Assembly (NCBI RefSeq): GCF_964020115.1
Contig: NZ_OZ026542.1
Location: 1,364,001-1,428,000, forward strand
Direction of reading: 5' to 3'
DNA from: Candidatus Regiella endosymbiont of Tuberolachnus salignus
Lineage (GTDB): Bacteria; Pseudomonadota; Gammaproteobacteria; Enterobacterales; Enterobacteriaceae
Length of the DNA stretch: 64,000 nucleotides
The notes under the pieces were generated by a model that worked only from the letters and a program-made list of their open reading frames with translations, was not told the DNA's origin and ran no database searches. Positions 8,020 through 16,226 of this stretch are shown here, in pieces. How positions within the stretch are numbered: the first letter of the stretch is position 1; the number at the start of each line of letters is the position of its first letter. Made by a program: the position numbers and the translations under genes.

Positions 8020-9423
8020 TCAATGCGCTGCAATAAATTTTAGCGCTTTATCTATACGATCAAGAGTTCGTTTCTTCCCAAGAAGATAAACTGTAATATC
8101 CATTCCTGGAGATTGATTAACGCCTGTGACCGCGACACGTAGTGGCATTCCTACTTTTCCCATATTTATTTGTAACTCCGTTGCCGTGCTTTGTAATGCA
8201 TTGTGGATATTTTCCACTTTCCATTCAGCTATTTCGGCTAATTTAGTAGCGACCATGGTTAACGGCTGGTGGGCGGCTTGCTTCAAATGTTTTTTTGCCG
8301 CATCCACATCAAATTCAGTCAATTCTTGGTAAAAATAACGGCAAGATTCTGCCATTTCTTTTAACGTTTTACAGCGTTCGCCCAGTAGTTTCACTATTTC
8401 AACCAATGGCGGGCCACCTTGGGTATCAATACCTTGTTTTTCAACATGCCAAGAGAGATAAGTTGCCACTTTTTCAGGGGAAAGATGGTTAATGTAATGA
8501 TGGTTTAACCAGAGTAATTTTTCAGTGTTAAACGCGCTGGCAGATTTGCTAACAGCACCCAGGCTGAAATGTGTTTTCATCTGAGCTAGAGAAAAAATCT
8601 CTTGATCACCGTGAGACCATCCCAGGCGTACTAAATAGTTTAACAATGCTTCAGGCAGATAACCTTTGTCACGATATTGCATCACACTCACAGCCCCATG
8701 GCGCTTTGATAATTTTTTATTATCCTCCCCCAATATCATAGAAACATGAGCATATTGCGGTATGGGTGCGCCTAAGGCTTGTAAGATGTTGATTTGGCGC
8801 GGAGTATTATTAATATGATCTTCACCACGGATCACATGGGTAATTTCCATATCCCAATCGTCAATCACCACACAAAAATTATAGGTGGGTGAACCCTCTG
8901 TTCGACGAATGATTAGATCATCTAATTCCATGTTGCTAAATTCAATAGGCCCACGGATCATGTCATCAAAAATAACGGAGCCTTGTTGTGGATTACGAAA
9001 ACGCACTACTGAAGGTTTATTGATATCATGTTTATCAACCTGATCTCGGCAATGGCCGTCATAACGGGGTTTTTCACCGTTAGCGATTTGTGTTTCACGT
9101 AACTTCTCTAGACGTTGTTTGGAGCAATAACATCGATATGCAGTGCCATTTTCTAACATGTGATCAATGACAGAGTTATAACGATCAAAACGCTTGGTCT
9201 GAAAATGTGGGCCTTCATCCCAATCTAAATTCAGCCAGTTTAAGCCTTCCATAATGGCATCAATGGCTTCCTGAGTAGAGCGCTCAAGATCAGTATCTTC
9301 GATCCGTAATACGAATTCACCACCTGAGTGACGAGTAAATAGCCAAGAGTAAAGCGCCGTGCGGGCGCCCCCTACGTGTAAGTAACCCGTAGGACTAGGG
9401 GCAAAACGCGTTTTGATCTTCAT
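8020..9423 (-). CDS. gltX: Glutamyl-tRNA synthetase
   Basis: This is a class I aminoacyl-tRNA synthetase that charges tRNA-Glu in the cytoplasm. It is 467 aa, against 471 in E. coli. The N-terminus [19 protein letters not shown] carries the HIGH-type signature (HVGG, residues 16-19). The KMSKS-type motif is KLSKRHG, about residue 237. The zinc-binding pattern CYC ... DGHC near residues 98-127 is present. The C-terminal anticodon-binding region is complete. The gene stands alone between repeats and is intact. Confidence 0.97.
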   Translation of the reverse strand: MKIKTRFAPSPTGYLHVGGARTALYSWLFTRHSGGEFVLRIEDTDLERSTQEAIDAIMEGLNWLNLDWDEGPHFQTKRFDRYNSVIDHMLENGTAYRCYCSKQRLEKLRETQIANGEKPRYDGHCRDQVDKHDINKPSVVRFRNPQQGSVIFDDMIRGPIEFSNMELDDLIIRRTEGSPTYNFCVVIDDWDMEITHVIRGEDHINNTPRQINILQALGAPIPQYAHVSMILGEDNKKLSKRHGAVSVMQYRDKGYLPEALLNYLVRLGWSHGDQEIFSLAQMKTHFSLGAVSKSASAFNTEKLLWLNHHYINHLSPEKVATYLSWHVEKQGIDTQGGPPLVEIVKLLGERCKTLKEMAESCRYFYQELTEFDVDAAKKHLKQAAHQPLTMVATKLAEIAEWKVENIHNALQSTATELQINMGKVGMPLRVAVTGVNQSPGMDITVYLLGKKRTLDRIDKALKFIAAH

Positions 9424-9463
9424 GCTGATAAATGCCTTACTTGTATATTTCTGTCTAACAATG

Positions 9464-9628
9464 TTAGAGCCTGTTCGAAATCTCTTGTACTTGCTGATAC
9501 TTGGTCAAAAACAAGCTTAAAATACGCATTTACTACCTTGGTTTTTGTAAAAAAAACCAACTATGCCTTCTCGCCCATTTTTTCATCAATTGAGTGCAGC
9601 TCAAGGAGGATTTCGAATGCGCTCTTAG
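9464..9628. repeat. TTAGAGCC-type small element
   Basis: The left end is TTAGAGCCTGTTCGAAATCT and the right end GGATTTCGAATGCGCTCTTAG, forming imperfect inverted ends. The interior shares CAATTGAG..GCTCAA and GCATTT stretches with copies at 25280, 39207 and 40476. It is non-coding and lies upstream of gltX. Confidence 0.7.
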
Positions 9629-9685
9629 CGAAAGTTCAAAAATGGAGAGAATAGCTGTGGATCCAACCACCTGTGTTAAAAAAGT

Positions 9686-9823
9686 GTTCGAAATTTCTTT
9701 TTCCTGCTAATATTTAGCCAAGAATGAATTAAAAATACTCGTACATTCTATATAAAGCTGTATTTTCTGCCGGTCTTTCCTCATTCTAGCGGCGCTAAAA
9801 AAATTTCGAATAAATTCTTAGCA
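9686..9823. repeat. Degenerate second copy of the TTAGAGCC-type element
   Basis: GTGTTCGAAATTTCTT, then TGCTAATATTTAG and AATTTCGAATAAATTCTTAG at the far end, parallel the neighbouring element with many changes. With the previous entry it accounts for most of the 9424-9944 gap. The remaining about 120 bases before erpA hold nothing I recognise. Confidence 0.45.
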
Positions 9824-9944
9824 TAATAGGTATTTAATCTCCCTCCATCTTCTGTTCATCAGCGCGGATGTTGGCTAAAAGAATGACGAAATTTTTGTGA
9901 AAAAATGGAAGCAAATTAATACAAATATCTGCTTATCATTGAAT

Positions 9945-10292
9945 TTAGATGCTAAATGAGGAACCGCAGCCACAGGTCGTTTTTGCATTGGGATTGCTTA
10001 CAATAAAGCGTGATCCTTCCAATCCTTCGGTGTAGTCAACAGCCCCTCCCACCAAATATTGGAGACTCATGGGATCGACTACTAATACAACCCCTTGTTT
10101 TTCAACAGTCATATCTCCGTCGTTTATTTTTTCATCAAAAGTAAAACCATACTGAAACCCACTACATCCCCCACCGGTAATGTAAACACGTAGCTTTAGA
10201 TGCGGATTATTTTCACCTTCTATCAGTCGTTTAACCTTGTTAGCCGCTGCTTCGGTAAACTGCACAGGCATTGGCGCGGGGTTTTCACTCAT
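9945..10292 (-). CDS. erpA: Iron-sulfur cluster insertion protein ErpA
   Basis: ErpA is an A-type carrier that delivers Fe-S clusters to apoproteins, in E. coli notably the isoprenoid enzymes IspG/IspH. The product is 115 aa (E. coli 114). The three cluster-binding cysteines are present as GGGCSGF (C43) and TTCGCGSSF (C107, C109). The gene is isolated, with repeats on both sides, and intact. It is assigned to ErpA rather than IscA by overall similarity and its C-terminus. Confidence 0.95.
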   Translation of the reverse strand: MSENPAPMPVQFTEAAANKVKRLIEGENNPHLKLRVYITGGGCSGFQYGFTFDEKINDGDMTVEKQGVVLVVDPMSLQYLVGGAVDYTEGLEGSRFIVSNPNAKTTCGCGSSFSI

Positions 10293-10378
10293 CTTTTATA
10301 TTCTCCACCCTGTTCAAGTTGCAGATTGCTGGCATTAAAAAGTGTTAGCCTGGTGAGGATAATACCTTTTGTTTTTTA

Positions 10379-10617
10379 TTAGAGCCTGTTCGGAATCTCT
10401 TGTGCTTGCTGACACTTTAAACTGCTTGCATAACCTACCGCGTGGCCGGATGCCTTGATTTCAGCTCCCTCGCTACGGTTTTGCAAGCAGTCTTTTGTCA
10501 AAAGCGAGTTCAAAATGCTCATTTACATTCTTGTTTTTGTAAAAAAAGCAATGGCGCTTTTCGCCTATTTTTTCATCAATTAAGCGCAGCTCAAAAAGAT
10601 TTCGAATAGTCTCTTAG
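10379..10617. repeat. TTAGAGCC-type element with a nested palindrome
   Basis: The outer ends are TTAGAGCCTGTTCGGAATCT and AGATTTCGAATAGTCTCTTAG. Inside lies a smaller palindrome, from AAACTGCTTGCATAACCTAC to CTACGGTTTTGCAAGCAGTC, of the TTGCA-arm family. One repeat has therefore landed in another. Confidence 0.7.
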
Positions 10618-10727
10618 ACTTCTTGCATAACCTACTGCGTGGCGTGAATTCTAGGTTACGTGGTGCTCACCATCCTCATACATACCCTTCGCCTTTGCGC
10701 CACGAACTATGATCTTGCAAGAAGTCT
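10617..10727. repeat. TTGCA-arm palindrome
   Basis: The arms are AGACTTCTTGCATAACC at the left and TCTTGCAAGAAGTCT at the right. An ERIC-end scrap, TACCCTTCGCCTTTG, lies inside. It adjoins the previous element and lies just downstream of fis. Confidence 0.65.
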
Positions 10728-10761
10728 ATTTATTCACTGTACCTGCATCAACTCACTGACA

Positions 10762-11082
10762 TCAGTTCAGGTTGTATTTCTTTAATTTTTTACGTAATGT
10801 ACCACGGTTAATGCCCATCATTGTAGCGGCACGTGTTTGATTACCACGAGTGTGTTGCATTATCTGATCTAACAGAGGCTGTTCAACTTCAGCCAAGACT
10901 AATTCATACAGGTCGTTAACATCTTGACCATTAAGCTGCGCAAAATAATTTTTTAAAGCCTGTTTAACTGAATCACGCAAGGGTTTTTGCGTGGCCTTAT
11001 CTGATAAAATTCCAGGCACGATAGTCGGGATCTCAATATCTACTTGTTGTTCTAATTCAGCATTTCTTTGTTGTTCAAACAT
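10762..11082 (-). CDS. fis: DNA-binding protein Fis
   Basis: Fis is a nucleoid-associated protein and a regulator of rRNA and tRNA promoters. It is 106 aa, against 98 in E. coli; the extra residues are in the flexible N-terminus ([14 protein letters not shown]). From [21 protein letters not shown] onward it is almost identical to E. coli Fis, including the C-terminal helix-turn-helix ([20 protein letters not shown]). It starts 23 bp after dusB, giving the usual dusB-fis operon. The length difference lies outside the DNA-binding region. Confidence 0.97.
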   Translation of the reverse strand: MFEQQRNAELEQQVDIEIPTIVPGILSDKATQKPLRDSVKQALKNYFAQLNGQDVNDLYELVLAEVEQPLLDQIMQHTRGNQTRAATMMGINRGTLRKKLKKYNLN

Positions 11083-11105
11083 AGTTCTGTCAGCTCTTTT
11101 TTTGT

Positions 11106-12071
11106 TTATGCAAGATTTTCGAAATATGCCTTCAACGCCTCTAGCTGTTCGCTAGCCTCTTCAATGGCATTGAATGTGCGCCGGAACTGGTCGTTTGGGG
11201 CGTGTTCTTTGAGATACCAAGACACGTGCTTACGAGCAATACGAAATCCTTTAGCTGGACCATAAAAGTCATGCAATTCTCGTATGTGATTGTTTAACAA
11301 GTGCTGCACTGTTTCTAATGGCATTGGTGGCAGCAACTCCCCAGTGTCCAGATAATGCTGGATTTCCCGGAAGATCCAAGGTCTCCCCTGAGCAGCACGA
11401 CCTATCATCAAGGCATCTGCCCCAGTATAGTCAAGTACCGCTTTGGCTTTATGCGGGTTAGTAATGTCACCATTGGCTATTACAGGAATAGTGACATTTT
11501 GCTTAACAGCACGAATGCTATCGTATTCCGCCTCACCATTAAATAGGCAAGAACGGGTTCGGCCATGAATAGTCAGAGCTTGTATACCACAGCGTTCGGC
11601 CAATTGAGCAATTTCTACGCAATTACGGTTTTCAGGAACCCAACCAGTACGTATTTTCAGTGTTACAGGCACATCCACCGCATCGACTACCGCAGTAATA
11701 ATTTGTTTAACCAAATCGGGATACTGTAGCAACGCAGATCCTGCTAGTTTGCGGTTAACCTTTTTAGCGGGACATCCCATGTTGATATCAATGATTTGAG
11801 CACCGTTTGCCACATTGATTCTGGCAGCCGCCGCCATCTCATCGGGATCACTACCGGCAATTTGTACGGTACGAATTCCAGCTTCATCTTTGTGTATTCT
11901 GCGTAGACGCGACTTATCGGTTTGCCATACTTCCAGGTTGGAAGAAAGCATTTCAGATACTGTCATTCCAGCCCCCATTGCCAAACACAATGCCCTGAAG
12001 GGTCGGTCTGTAATACCGGCCATTGGAGCAGCGATCAAACAATTGTTAAGCTGTAAGTGTCCAATATACAT
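11106..12071 (-). CDS. dusB: tRNA-dihydrouridine synthase B
   Basis: DusB is an FMN-dependent enzyme that reduces uridine to dihydrouridine in the tRNA D-loop. The 321-aa product (E. coli 321) begins with the FMN-barrel motif [14 protein letters not shown]. It carries the family signature NMGCPAKKV with the catalytic Cys near residue 100, and [10 protein letters not shown] further on. It is the first gene of the dusB-fis operon and is preceded by a promoter with a GC-rich discriminator at 12110-12138. Confidence 0.96.
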   Translation of the reverse strand: MYIGHLQLNNCLIAAPMAGITDRPFRALCLAMGAGMTVSEMLSSNLEVWQTDKSRLRRIHKDEAGIRTVQIAGSDPDEMAAAARINVANGAQIIDINMGCPAKKVNRKLAGSALLQYPDLVKQIITAVVDAVDVPVTLKIRTGWVPENRNCVEIAQLAERCGIQALTIHGRTRSCLFNGEAEYDSIRAVKQNVTIPVIANGDITNPHKAKAVLDYTGADALMIGRAAQGRPWIFREIQHYLDTGELLPPMPLETVQHLLNNHIRELHDFYGPAKGFRIARKHVSWYLKEHAPNDQFRRTFNAIEEASEQLEALKAYFENLA

Positions 12072-12109
12072 AGATAAAAGATAACCGTACTCGATCCGTA
12101 AGGGCGCGT

Positions 12110-12138
12110 ATGTTACGCATTTTTACTCTAAGATGAAA
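12110..12138 (-). promoter_or_regulatory. Probable dusB-fis promoter
   Basis: On the minus strand TTTCAT (12133-12138) and TAACAT (12110-12115) are 17 bp apart, followed by ACGCGCCC. A GC-rich discriminator of this kind is typical of growth-rate and stringently controlled promoters such as that of dusB-fis. Assignment is by pattern only. Confidence 0.55.
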
Positions 12139-12301
12139 GGACAAACTTTAAGCAATGGATGTAAAAAAATCAATAAATGATGAACTATTATTAATCGATT
12201 TTAATTTTTTCTTATATAACACTGAGTTAAATGCACTTAATAAAACTTATATGTTTTGATATTTTTTGTTTTAGTGAGTAGAAATCACAGAAGGTTTCTC
12301 G

Positions 12302-12340
12302 AGAGCCTGTTCTAAATCTTCTTGTGCTCATGATCTTTTG
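12302..12340. repeat. End of a TTAGAGCC-type element overlapping the prmA 3' end
   Basis: GAGCCTGTTCTAAATCTTCTTGTGCTC matches the left end of the complete elements (described in two parts: GAGCCTGTTCTAAATCT, then TCTTGTGCTC). Only the end remains. It supplies the last codons and stop of prmA. Confidence 0.55.
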
Positions 12341-13247
12341 ATTTTGTATCAGTGATCAAGATATAAGACTCCTTAGTACCGGTGATTCGGCACCAATCTT
12401 CCTTGCTAACCACAGGATCAAATATAAAATTTTGTTGATATGCTTGAATAACAGTAGAAGCTTGGGTTGTCAGTATGCCGGAAAGCGCTAGAGAACCATT
12501 GTTTTTTACTAGTTTACTAATGGGGAGAGCCAATTCACGTAAAGAGCCGGCTAAAATGTTAGCAACCACGACATCGGCAGCAATATCTGTCGGCAGATCT
12601 TCTGGTCGATACAGATCAAGATTTTCTGAAACACCATTACGTTGCGCATTATCTCTGCTGGCTTGAATTGCCTGAGCATCGATGTCAATGCCAATAGCAT
12701 GTGCTGCGCCTAGTTTTAAAGCGGCAATAGCTAAAATTCCTGAACCACAACCAAAATCGATAATGGTTTTACCAACGAGATCGAGGCTATCAAGCCATTG
12801 CAAACAAAGTGCTGTAGTCGGATGGGTACCGGTACCAAACGCCAATCCTGGATCTAACATAACATTGACCGCCGTCGGATCGGGAACCTCTCTCCAACTG
12901 GGACAAATCCATAACCGTTGCCCAAAACAAACGGGATGGAAATGCTCCATCCATTCTCGCTGCCAATCTTTATCTTCAACTTGTTCAATTTTATGAATAA
13001 AATTTTTATCTAATTGAGGCGATTGCTCCAATATCATAATAACTTTAGCGATGTCGATCTCTGCACTGTATAGACCAATAACATCAGTATCCCCCCACAA
13101 ACGGGTTTCGCCTGGCAATGGTTCGAAGATGGGATGGTTGTGAGCATCTTGAAAAGTGATAGAAAGCGCCCCGCTTTCAATTAATACCTCTCCAAGGGAT
13201 TCGGCACGGTCACCCGAGGTGTTTATTTTGATTTGGATCCAGGACAT
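12312..13247 (-). CDS. prmA: Ribosomal protein L11 methyltransferase
   Basis: PrmA trimethylates ribosomal protein L11 using S-adenosylmethionine. The start is ATG 13247 (MSWIQIKIN), which matches the family. The longer open frame upstream reads through an ERIC repeat and is not real. Motifs include [15 protein letters not shown], the SAM loop [10 protein letters not shown] and the NPPY-equivalent VVANILAG. Length is 311 aa against 293 in E. coli. The extra C-terminal residues include KDHEHKKI, encoded by the end of a TTAGAGCC-type repeat that has replaced the native stop. The enzyme domain itself is complete. Confidence 0.95.
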   Translation of the reverse strand: MSWIQIKINTSGDRAESLGEVLIESGALSITFQDAHNHPIFEPLPGETRLWGDTDVIGLYSAEIDIAKVIMILEQSPQLDKNFIHKIEQVEDKDWQREWMEHFHPVCFGQRLWICPSWREVPDPTAVNVMLDPGLAFGTGTHPTTALCLQWLDSLDLVGKTIIDFGCGSGILAIAALKLGAAHAIGIDIDAQAIQASRDNAQRNGVSENLDLYRPEDLPTDIAADVVVANILAGSLRELALPISKLVKNNGSLALSGILTTQASTVIQAYQQNFIFDPVVSKEDWCRITGTKESYILITDTKSKDHEHKKI

Positions 13248-13269
13248 GATAAATCTCATTATTATAATA

Positions 13270-13392
13270 GACCCAATGAATTTCGAGTTACGGCAAGGCG
13301 GCCAGGGTGTGAGGCCGATGAGCGTAGACATACTACGTGATTCGGCGAGCACCCGTAGCCAACGCCAGCGTAACTTGAAAGGCGAAGGGTAT
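13270..13392. repeat. ERIC-like palindrome
   Basis: One end is ACCCAATGAATTTCGAGTTACGG and the other TAACTTGAAAGGCGAAGGGTATA (key parts ACCCAAT-TTTCGAGTTAC and AACTTGAAAGGCGAAGGG). The core is GAGCGTAGACATACTACGTGA. It lies between yadH and prmA. Confidence 0.85.
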
Positions 13393-13452
13393 AGACCTCT
13401 TTCGAAACCTACTGAGCTTCGCATAACGAACTAGGGTTTCGAAAGAGGTCTA
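13391..13452. repeat. TAGACCTCTTTC-arm mini-palindrome
   Basis: The arms are TAGACCTCTTTCGAAACC and GGGTTTCGAAAGAGGTCTA, with a short core. The same arms bound a longer element at 38228-38371 in the rpsB leader. It abuts the ERIC copy, sharing TA. Confidence 0.75.
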
Positions 13453-13457
13453 ATTTA

Positions 13458-14228
13458 TTAGCTACGTAAACCTTGGCCACGGTTAATTAAATACCAAGCT
13501 AAGGTATAAAAGACACTAATAAACGTTATTAATACAGTTAGAGTGAGCGGCAATGATAATTCAGTCATACCAAGAAAACCATAACGAAAACCGCTAACCA
13601 TATAGACGATGGGATTGAGTTTGGATAAATCTTGCCAAAGTGGAGGCAGTAATGACAATGAATAAAAAACCCCACCCAAGTATGTCAATGGTGTTAAGAC
13701 AAAAGTGGGCACTAAGCTAATATCATCGAAGGTTTTAGCGAATACGGCATTTAACAAGCCGCCGAGTGAAAATAAAATGGCGGTAAGCAGTAATACCAAA
13801 ACAAGTATCGACCGAGAATAAATTTGTAATGGTACAAAAAATGACGAGACCCCTGTCACCAATACACCGGTGATCACGCCTCGAGCCACTCCACCGCCGA
13901 TATAACCGATGATCACAATATAAGTAGGCACAGGAGCCACTAGCAGTTCTTCAATATTGCGTTGATATTTAGCATTGAAAAAAGAGGAAGCCACATTTGC
14001 ATAAGCGTTAGTGATCACCGCCATCATAATCAAGCCAGGGACAATAAATTGCATATAATCCACACCAGCCATATTTCCGATCCGCGAACCCATTAAGCTG
14101 CCGAAAATAACAAAATAAAGTGACATAGTGATAACCGGTGGTAACAGTGTTTGCACCCAAATACGACTAAAACGTATGATTTCTTTAATCCAAATACTCT
14201 GTAAGGCAATCCAATACAAGCGGATCAT
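13458..14228 (-). CDS. yadH: ABC-2 type exporter permease YadH
   Basis: This is the inner-membrane permease of a two-component ABC exporter; its substrate is unknown in E. coli. The 256-aa frame from ATG 14228 matches YadH (256 aa) and has GAGG upstream; an upstream in-frame ATG is ignored. Six hydrophobic segments and the ABC-2 signature region (MMAVITNAYANVASSFFNAK, NIEELLVAPVP, LTPLTYLGGVFYSL) are present. It starts 10 bp after the yadG stop, so the two are co-transcribed. Confidence 0.93.
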   Translation of the reverse strand: MIRLYWIALQSIWIKEIIRFSRIWVQTLLPPVITMSLYFVIFGSLMGSRIGNMAGVDYMQFIVPGLIMMAVITNAYANVASSFFNAKYQRNIEELLVAPVPTYIVIIGYIGGGVARGVITGVLVTGVSSFFVPLQIYSRSILVLVLLLTAILFSLGGLLNAVFAKTFDDISLVPTFVLTPLTYLGGVFYSLSLLPPLWQDLSKLNPIVYMVSGFRYGFLGMTELSLPLTLTVLITFISVFYTLAWYLINRGQGLRS

Positions 14229-14238
14229 GTTTTTTCCT

Positions 14239-15156
14239 CTATTCACTGTGATTATTCACCAAAGTAATAAATAGTTCTTCTAAACGGTTGGTTTTATTGC
14301 GCATACTTTGTATGTTAACTCTCTGCGCATTGAGTTGACTAAACAGCGCATTCAATCCTTGCTCGCGCTTGACATCGACTTCGAGTGTAGAAGTGTCGAT
14401 CAGACGAGAGCGATAGCCTTCCAATCTCGGTAGCGGACTTTTTGCAGCGAGATCAAGAATAAATGTTTCTGATTCCAATTTGTTCAGTAGCTGCTTCATT
14501 GACGTATTTTCTACCAATTTGCCACCTTGGATAATACCAATATTGCGGCACAGCATTTCGGCTTCTTCCAAATAATGTGTGGTCAAAATAATGGTTGTTC
14601 CTTCCGCGTTCAGCTCTTTTAAAAAGCACCACATAGAGCGCCGTAATTCGATATCGACTCCGGCGGTGGGTTCATCGAGAATAAGTAGCTTCGGTTTATG
14701 CATCAAAGCCCTTGCAATCATTAGTCGGCGTTTCATTCCTCCGGATAAATGTCTTGCGCTTTGATTGCGTTTGTTCCATAGCTCGAGATGACTGAGATAT
14801 TTTTCCGCTCTAATGTTCGCCTGACGCCGATTCACTCCGTAATAACCGGCTTGAGTAGTGACAATTTGCAATACAGTTTCAAATGGATTGAAATTGAATT
14901 CCTGTGGAACCAAACCCAGCTGGCGTTTAGCATTCACAATATCTTTATCCGTATCATAACCAAACACTTTAACCTTGCCGGCGGTTTTATTGACTAGAGA
15001 ACTAATAATACCGATGATAGTTGATTTTCCCGCTCCGTTCGGGCCAAGCAACGCATAAAAATCACCTGCTTCGACATGTAAATCAATGTTGCGTAGGGCG
15101 CGTACTCCCCCCTTATACGTTTTGGTCAGTTGCGATAACTCTAGCGCGTAAGCCAT
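14239..15156 (-). CDS. yadG: ABC exporter ATP-binding subunit YadG
   Basis: This is the ATPase that powers the YadGH exporter. It is 305 aa (E. coli 308). Motifs are Walker A GPNGAGKST, Q-loop VPQEF, signature LSGGMKRR, Walker B LLILDEPTAGVD and the switch His in TTHYLEEAE. A C-terminal domain of about 80 residues follows. The gene diverges from can, with a mini-repeat between them. Confidence 0.94.
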   Translation of the reverse strand: MAYALELSQLTKTYKGGVRALRNIDLHVEAGDFYALLGPNGAGKSTIIGIISSLVNKTAGKVKVFGYDTDKDIVNAKRQLGLVPQEFNFNPFETVLQIVTTQAGYYGVNRRQANIRAEKYLSHLELWNKRNQSARHLSGGMKRRLMIARALMHKPKLLILDEPTAGVDIELRRSMWCFLKELNAEGTTIILTTHYLEEAEMLCRNIGIIQGGKLVENTSMKQLLNKLESETFILDLAAKSPLPRLEGYRSRLIDTSTLEVDVKREQGLNALFSQLNAQRVNIQSMRNKTNRLEELFITLVNNHSE

Positions 15157-15199
15157 AATAAAACCCTATTAGAAGTCTAATATTATTTAATTAACAGTA

Positions 15200-15253
15200 T
15201 ATATCCTTCGCCTCTGAAGTTGCCGCTAGGCGGCTTCAAAGGCGAAGGATATA
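15200..15253. repeat. Mini-ERIC (ends only)
   Basis: TATATCCTTCGCCTCTGAAG runs through TTGCCGCTAGGCGGC into CTTCAAAGGCGAAGGATATA. It is a 54-bp near-perfect hairpin made of ERIC ends with no core. Similar forms occur at 29131 and 52605. Confidence 0.8.
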
Positions 15254-15323
15254 TCAAATGGATCTTTTATCAGCCTTTTGTTGTCTCTCAGACGATTTGA
15301 TTACCTACCATTCACAACAAACC

Positions 15324-15344
15324 ATCAGCAATCTAATTGCTGAT
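15324..15344. other. Perfect 9-bp-stem hairpin in the yadG-can spacer
   Basis: ATCAGCAAT-CTA-ATTGCTGAT is a perfect inverted repeat. No T-run follows on either strand, so terminator function is unlikely. It may be an operator or a leader hairpin for can. The rest of the spacer is AT-rich without clear motifs. Confidence 0.35.
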
Positions 15345-15402
15345 TTAAATACCTCTTTATATTATCCTATTGCAATATATTTATTACAGATTATTAACAT
15401 TT

Positions 15403-16059
15403 ATGAAGAAAATAGAAGATCTTATCCTCAATAATGAAGCCTGGTCTTCAGCTATTCATAAAGAAGATCCTGGCTTTTTTGAACGTTTATCACAAGTACA
15501 AAAACCTCGTTTTCTCTGGATTGGCTGTTCTGACAGCCGGGTACCGGCGGAACTTTTGACTGGCCTAAAACCCGGCGAATTATTTGTCCATCGTAATGTT
15601 GCCAACTTGGTTATTCACACTGATTTAAACTGTATGTCTGTAGTGCAGTACGCCGTTGATGTCTTAAAGATAAAAGATATTATTATTTGTGGCCATTACG
15701 ATTGTGGTGGTGTTCAAGCCGCGCTGGAAGATAAAGAAATAGGGTTGATTGATAACTGGTTGCTACATATTCGTGATCTTGTGTATAAACACAAAAATTT
15801 ATTGGATCCACCGCGGGTAGAAAAGCCTGCTGATATGCTGTGTAAAATTAACGTTATTGAGCAAGTTTACAACCTGGGGCACTCCACTATTATTAAATCA
15901 GCATGGAAAAGTGATAAAAAAGTGACACTACATGGTTGGGTTTACGATATTAATGGTCGCCTGAATGATTTAAAACTTCTTATCACGAGTCGAGAAACGT
16001 TAGAAACGAATTATCGCGCAGCGATAGCGGCGCTTTACAATGCATCTCCCTTACTGTAA
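15403..16059 (+). CDS. can: Beta-class carbonic anhydrase
   Basis: This cytoplasmic zinc enzyme interconverts CO2 and bicarbonate, supplying bicarbonate to acetyl-CoA carboxylase and other carboxylases. ATG 15403 ([11 protein letters not shown]) aligns with the E. coli start; an 11-codon upstream extension is ignored. The product is 218 aa (E. coli 220). Zinc ligands are kept: GCSDSR (C42, D44) and HYDCGG (His and Cys near 98 and 101). The ribosome site is weak. In E. coli can is also divergent from yadGH, and that arrangement is kept here. Confidence 0.95.
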   Translation: MKKIEDLILNNEAWSSAIHKEDPGFFERLSQVQKPRFLWIGCSDSRVPAELLTGLKPGELFVHRNVANLVIHTDLNCMSVVQYAVDVLKIKDIIICGHYDCGGVQAALEDKEIGLIDNWLLHIRDLVYKHKNLLDPPRVEKPADMLCKINVIEQVYNLGHSTIIKSAWKSDKKVTLHGWVYDINGRLNDLKLLITSRETLETNYRAAIAALYNASPLL

Positions 16060-16085
16060 GAGTCTTATATCTATTAAACGATGAT

Positions 16086-16213
16086 TATACTCACAGCTCT
16101 TGAAGTTGCCTTCGGCTGCCAGGGCGCCCGACCGATGAGCGTAGACATGCTACCTGATGAGGCGAACACCCGCAGCCAACAACGCGGCAGGGCTTCAAAG
16201 GCGAAGGGTATAT
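16086..16213. repeat. ERIC-like palindrome between can and mrcB
   Basis: The left end TATACTCACAGCTCTTGAAG is diverged; the right end CTTCAAAGGCGAAGGGTATA is canonical. The core has GAGCGTAGACATGCTACCTGA. It ends 13 bp before the mrcB start, so any mrcB transcript from upstream carries this hairpin in its leader. Confidence 0.82.
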
Positions 16214-16226
16214 TTGGAGAAAAAAT

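Noticed and set aside
13248-13424. 59-codon N-terminal extension of PrmA
   Set aside because: It translates an ERIC copy; the family start MSWIQ at 13247 fits the known N-terminus.
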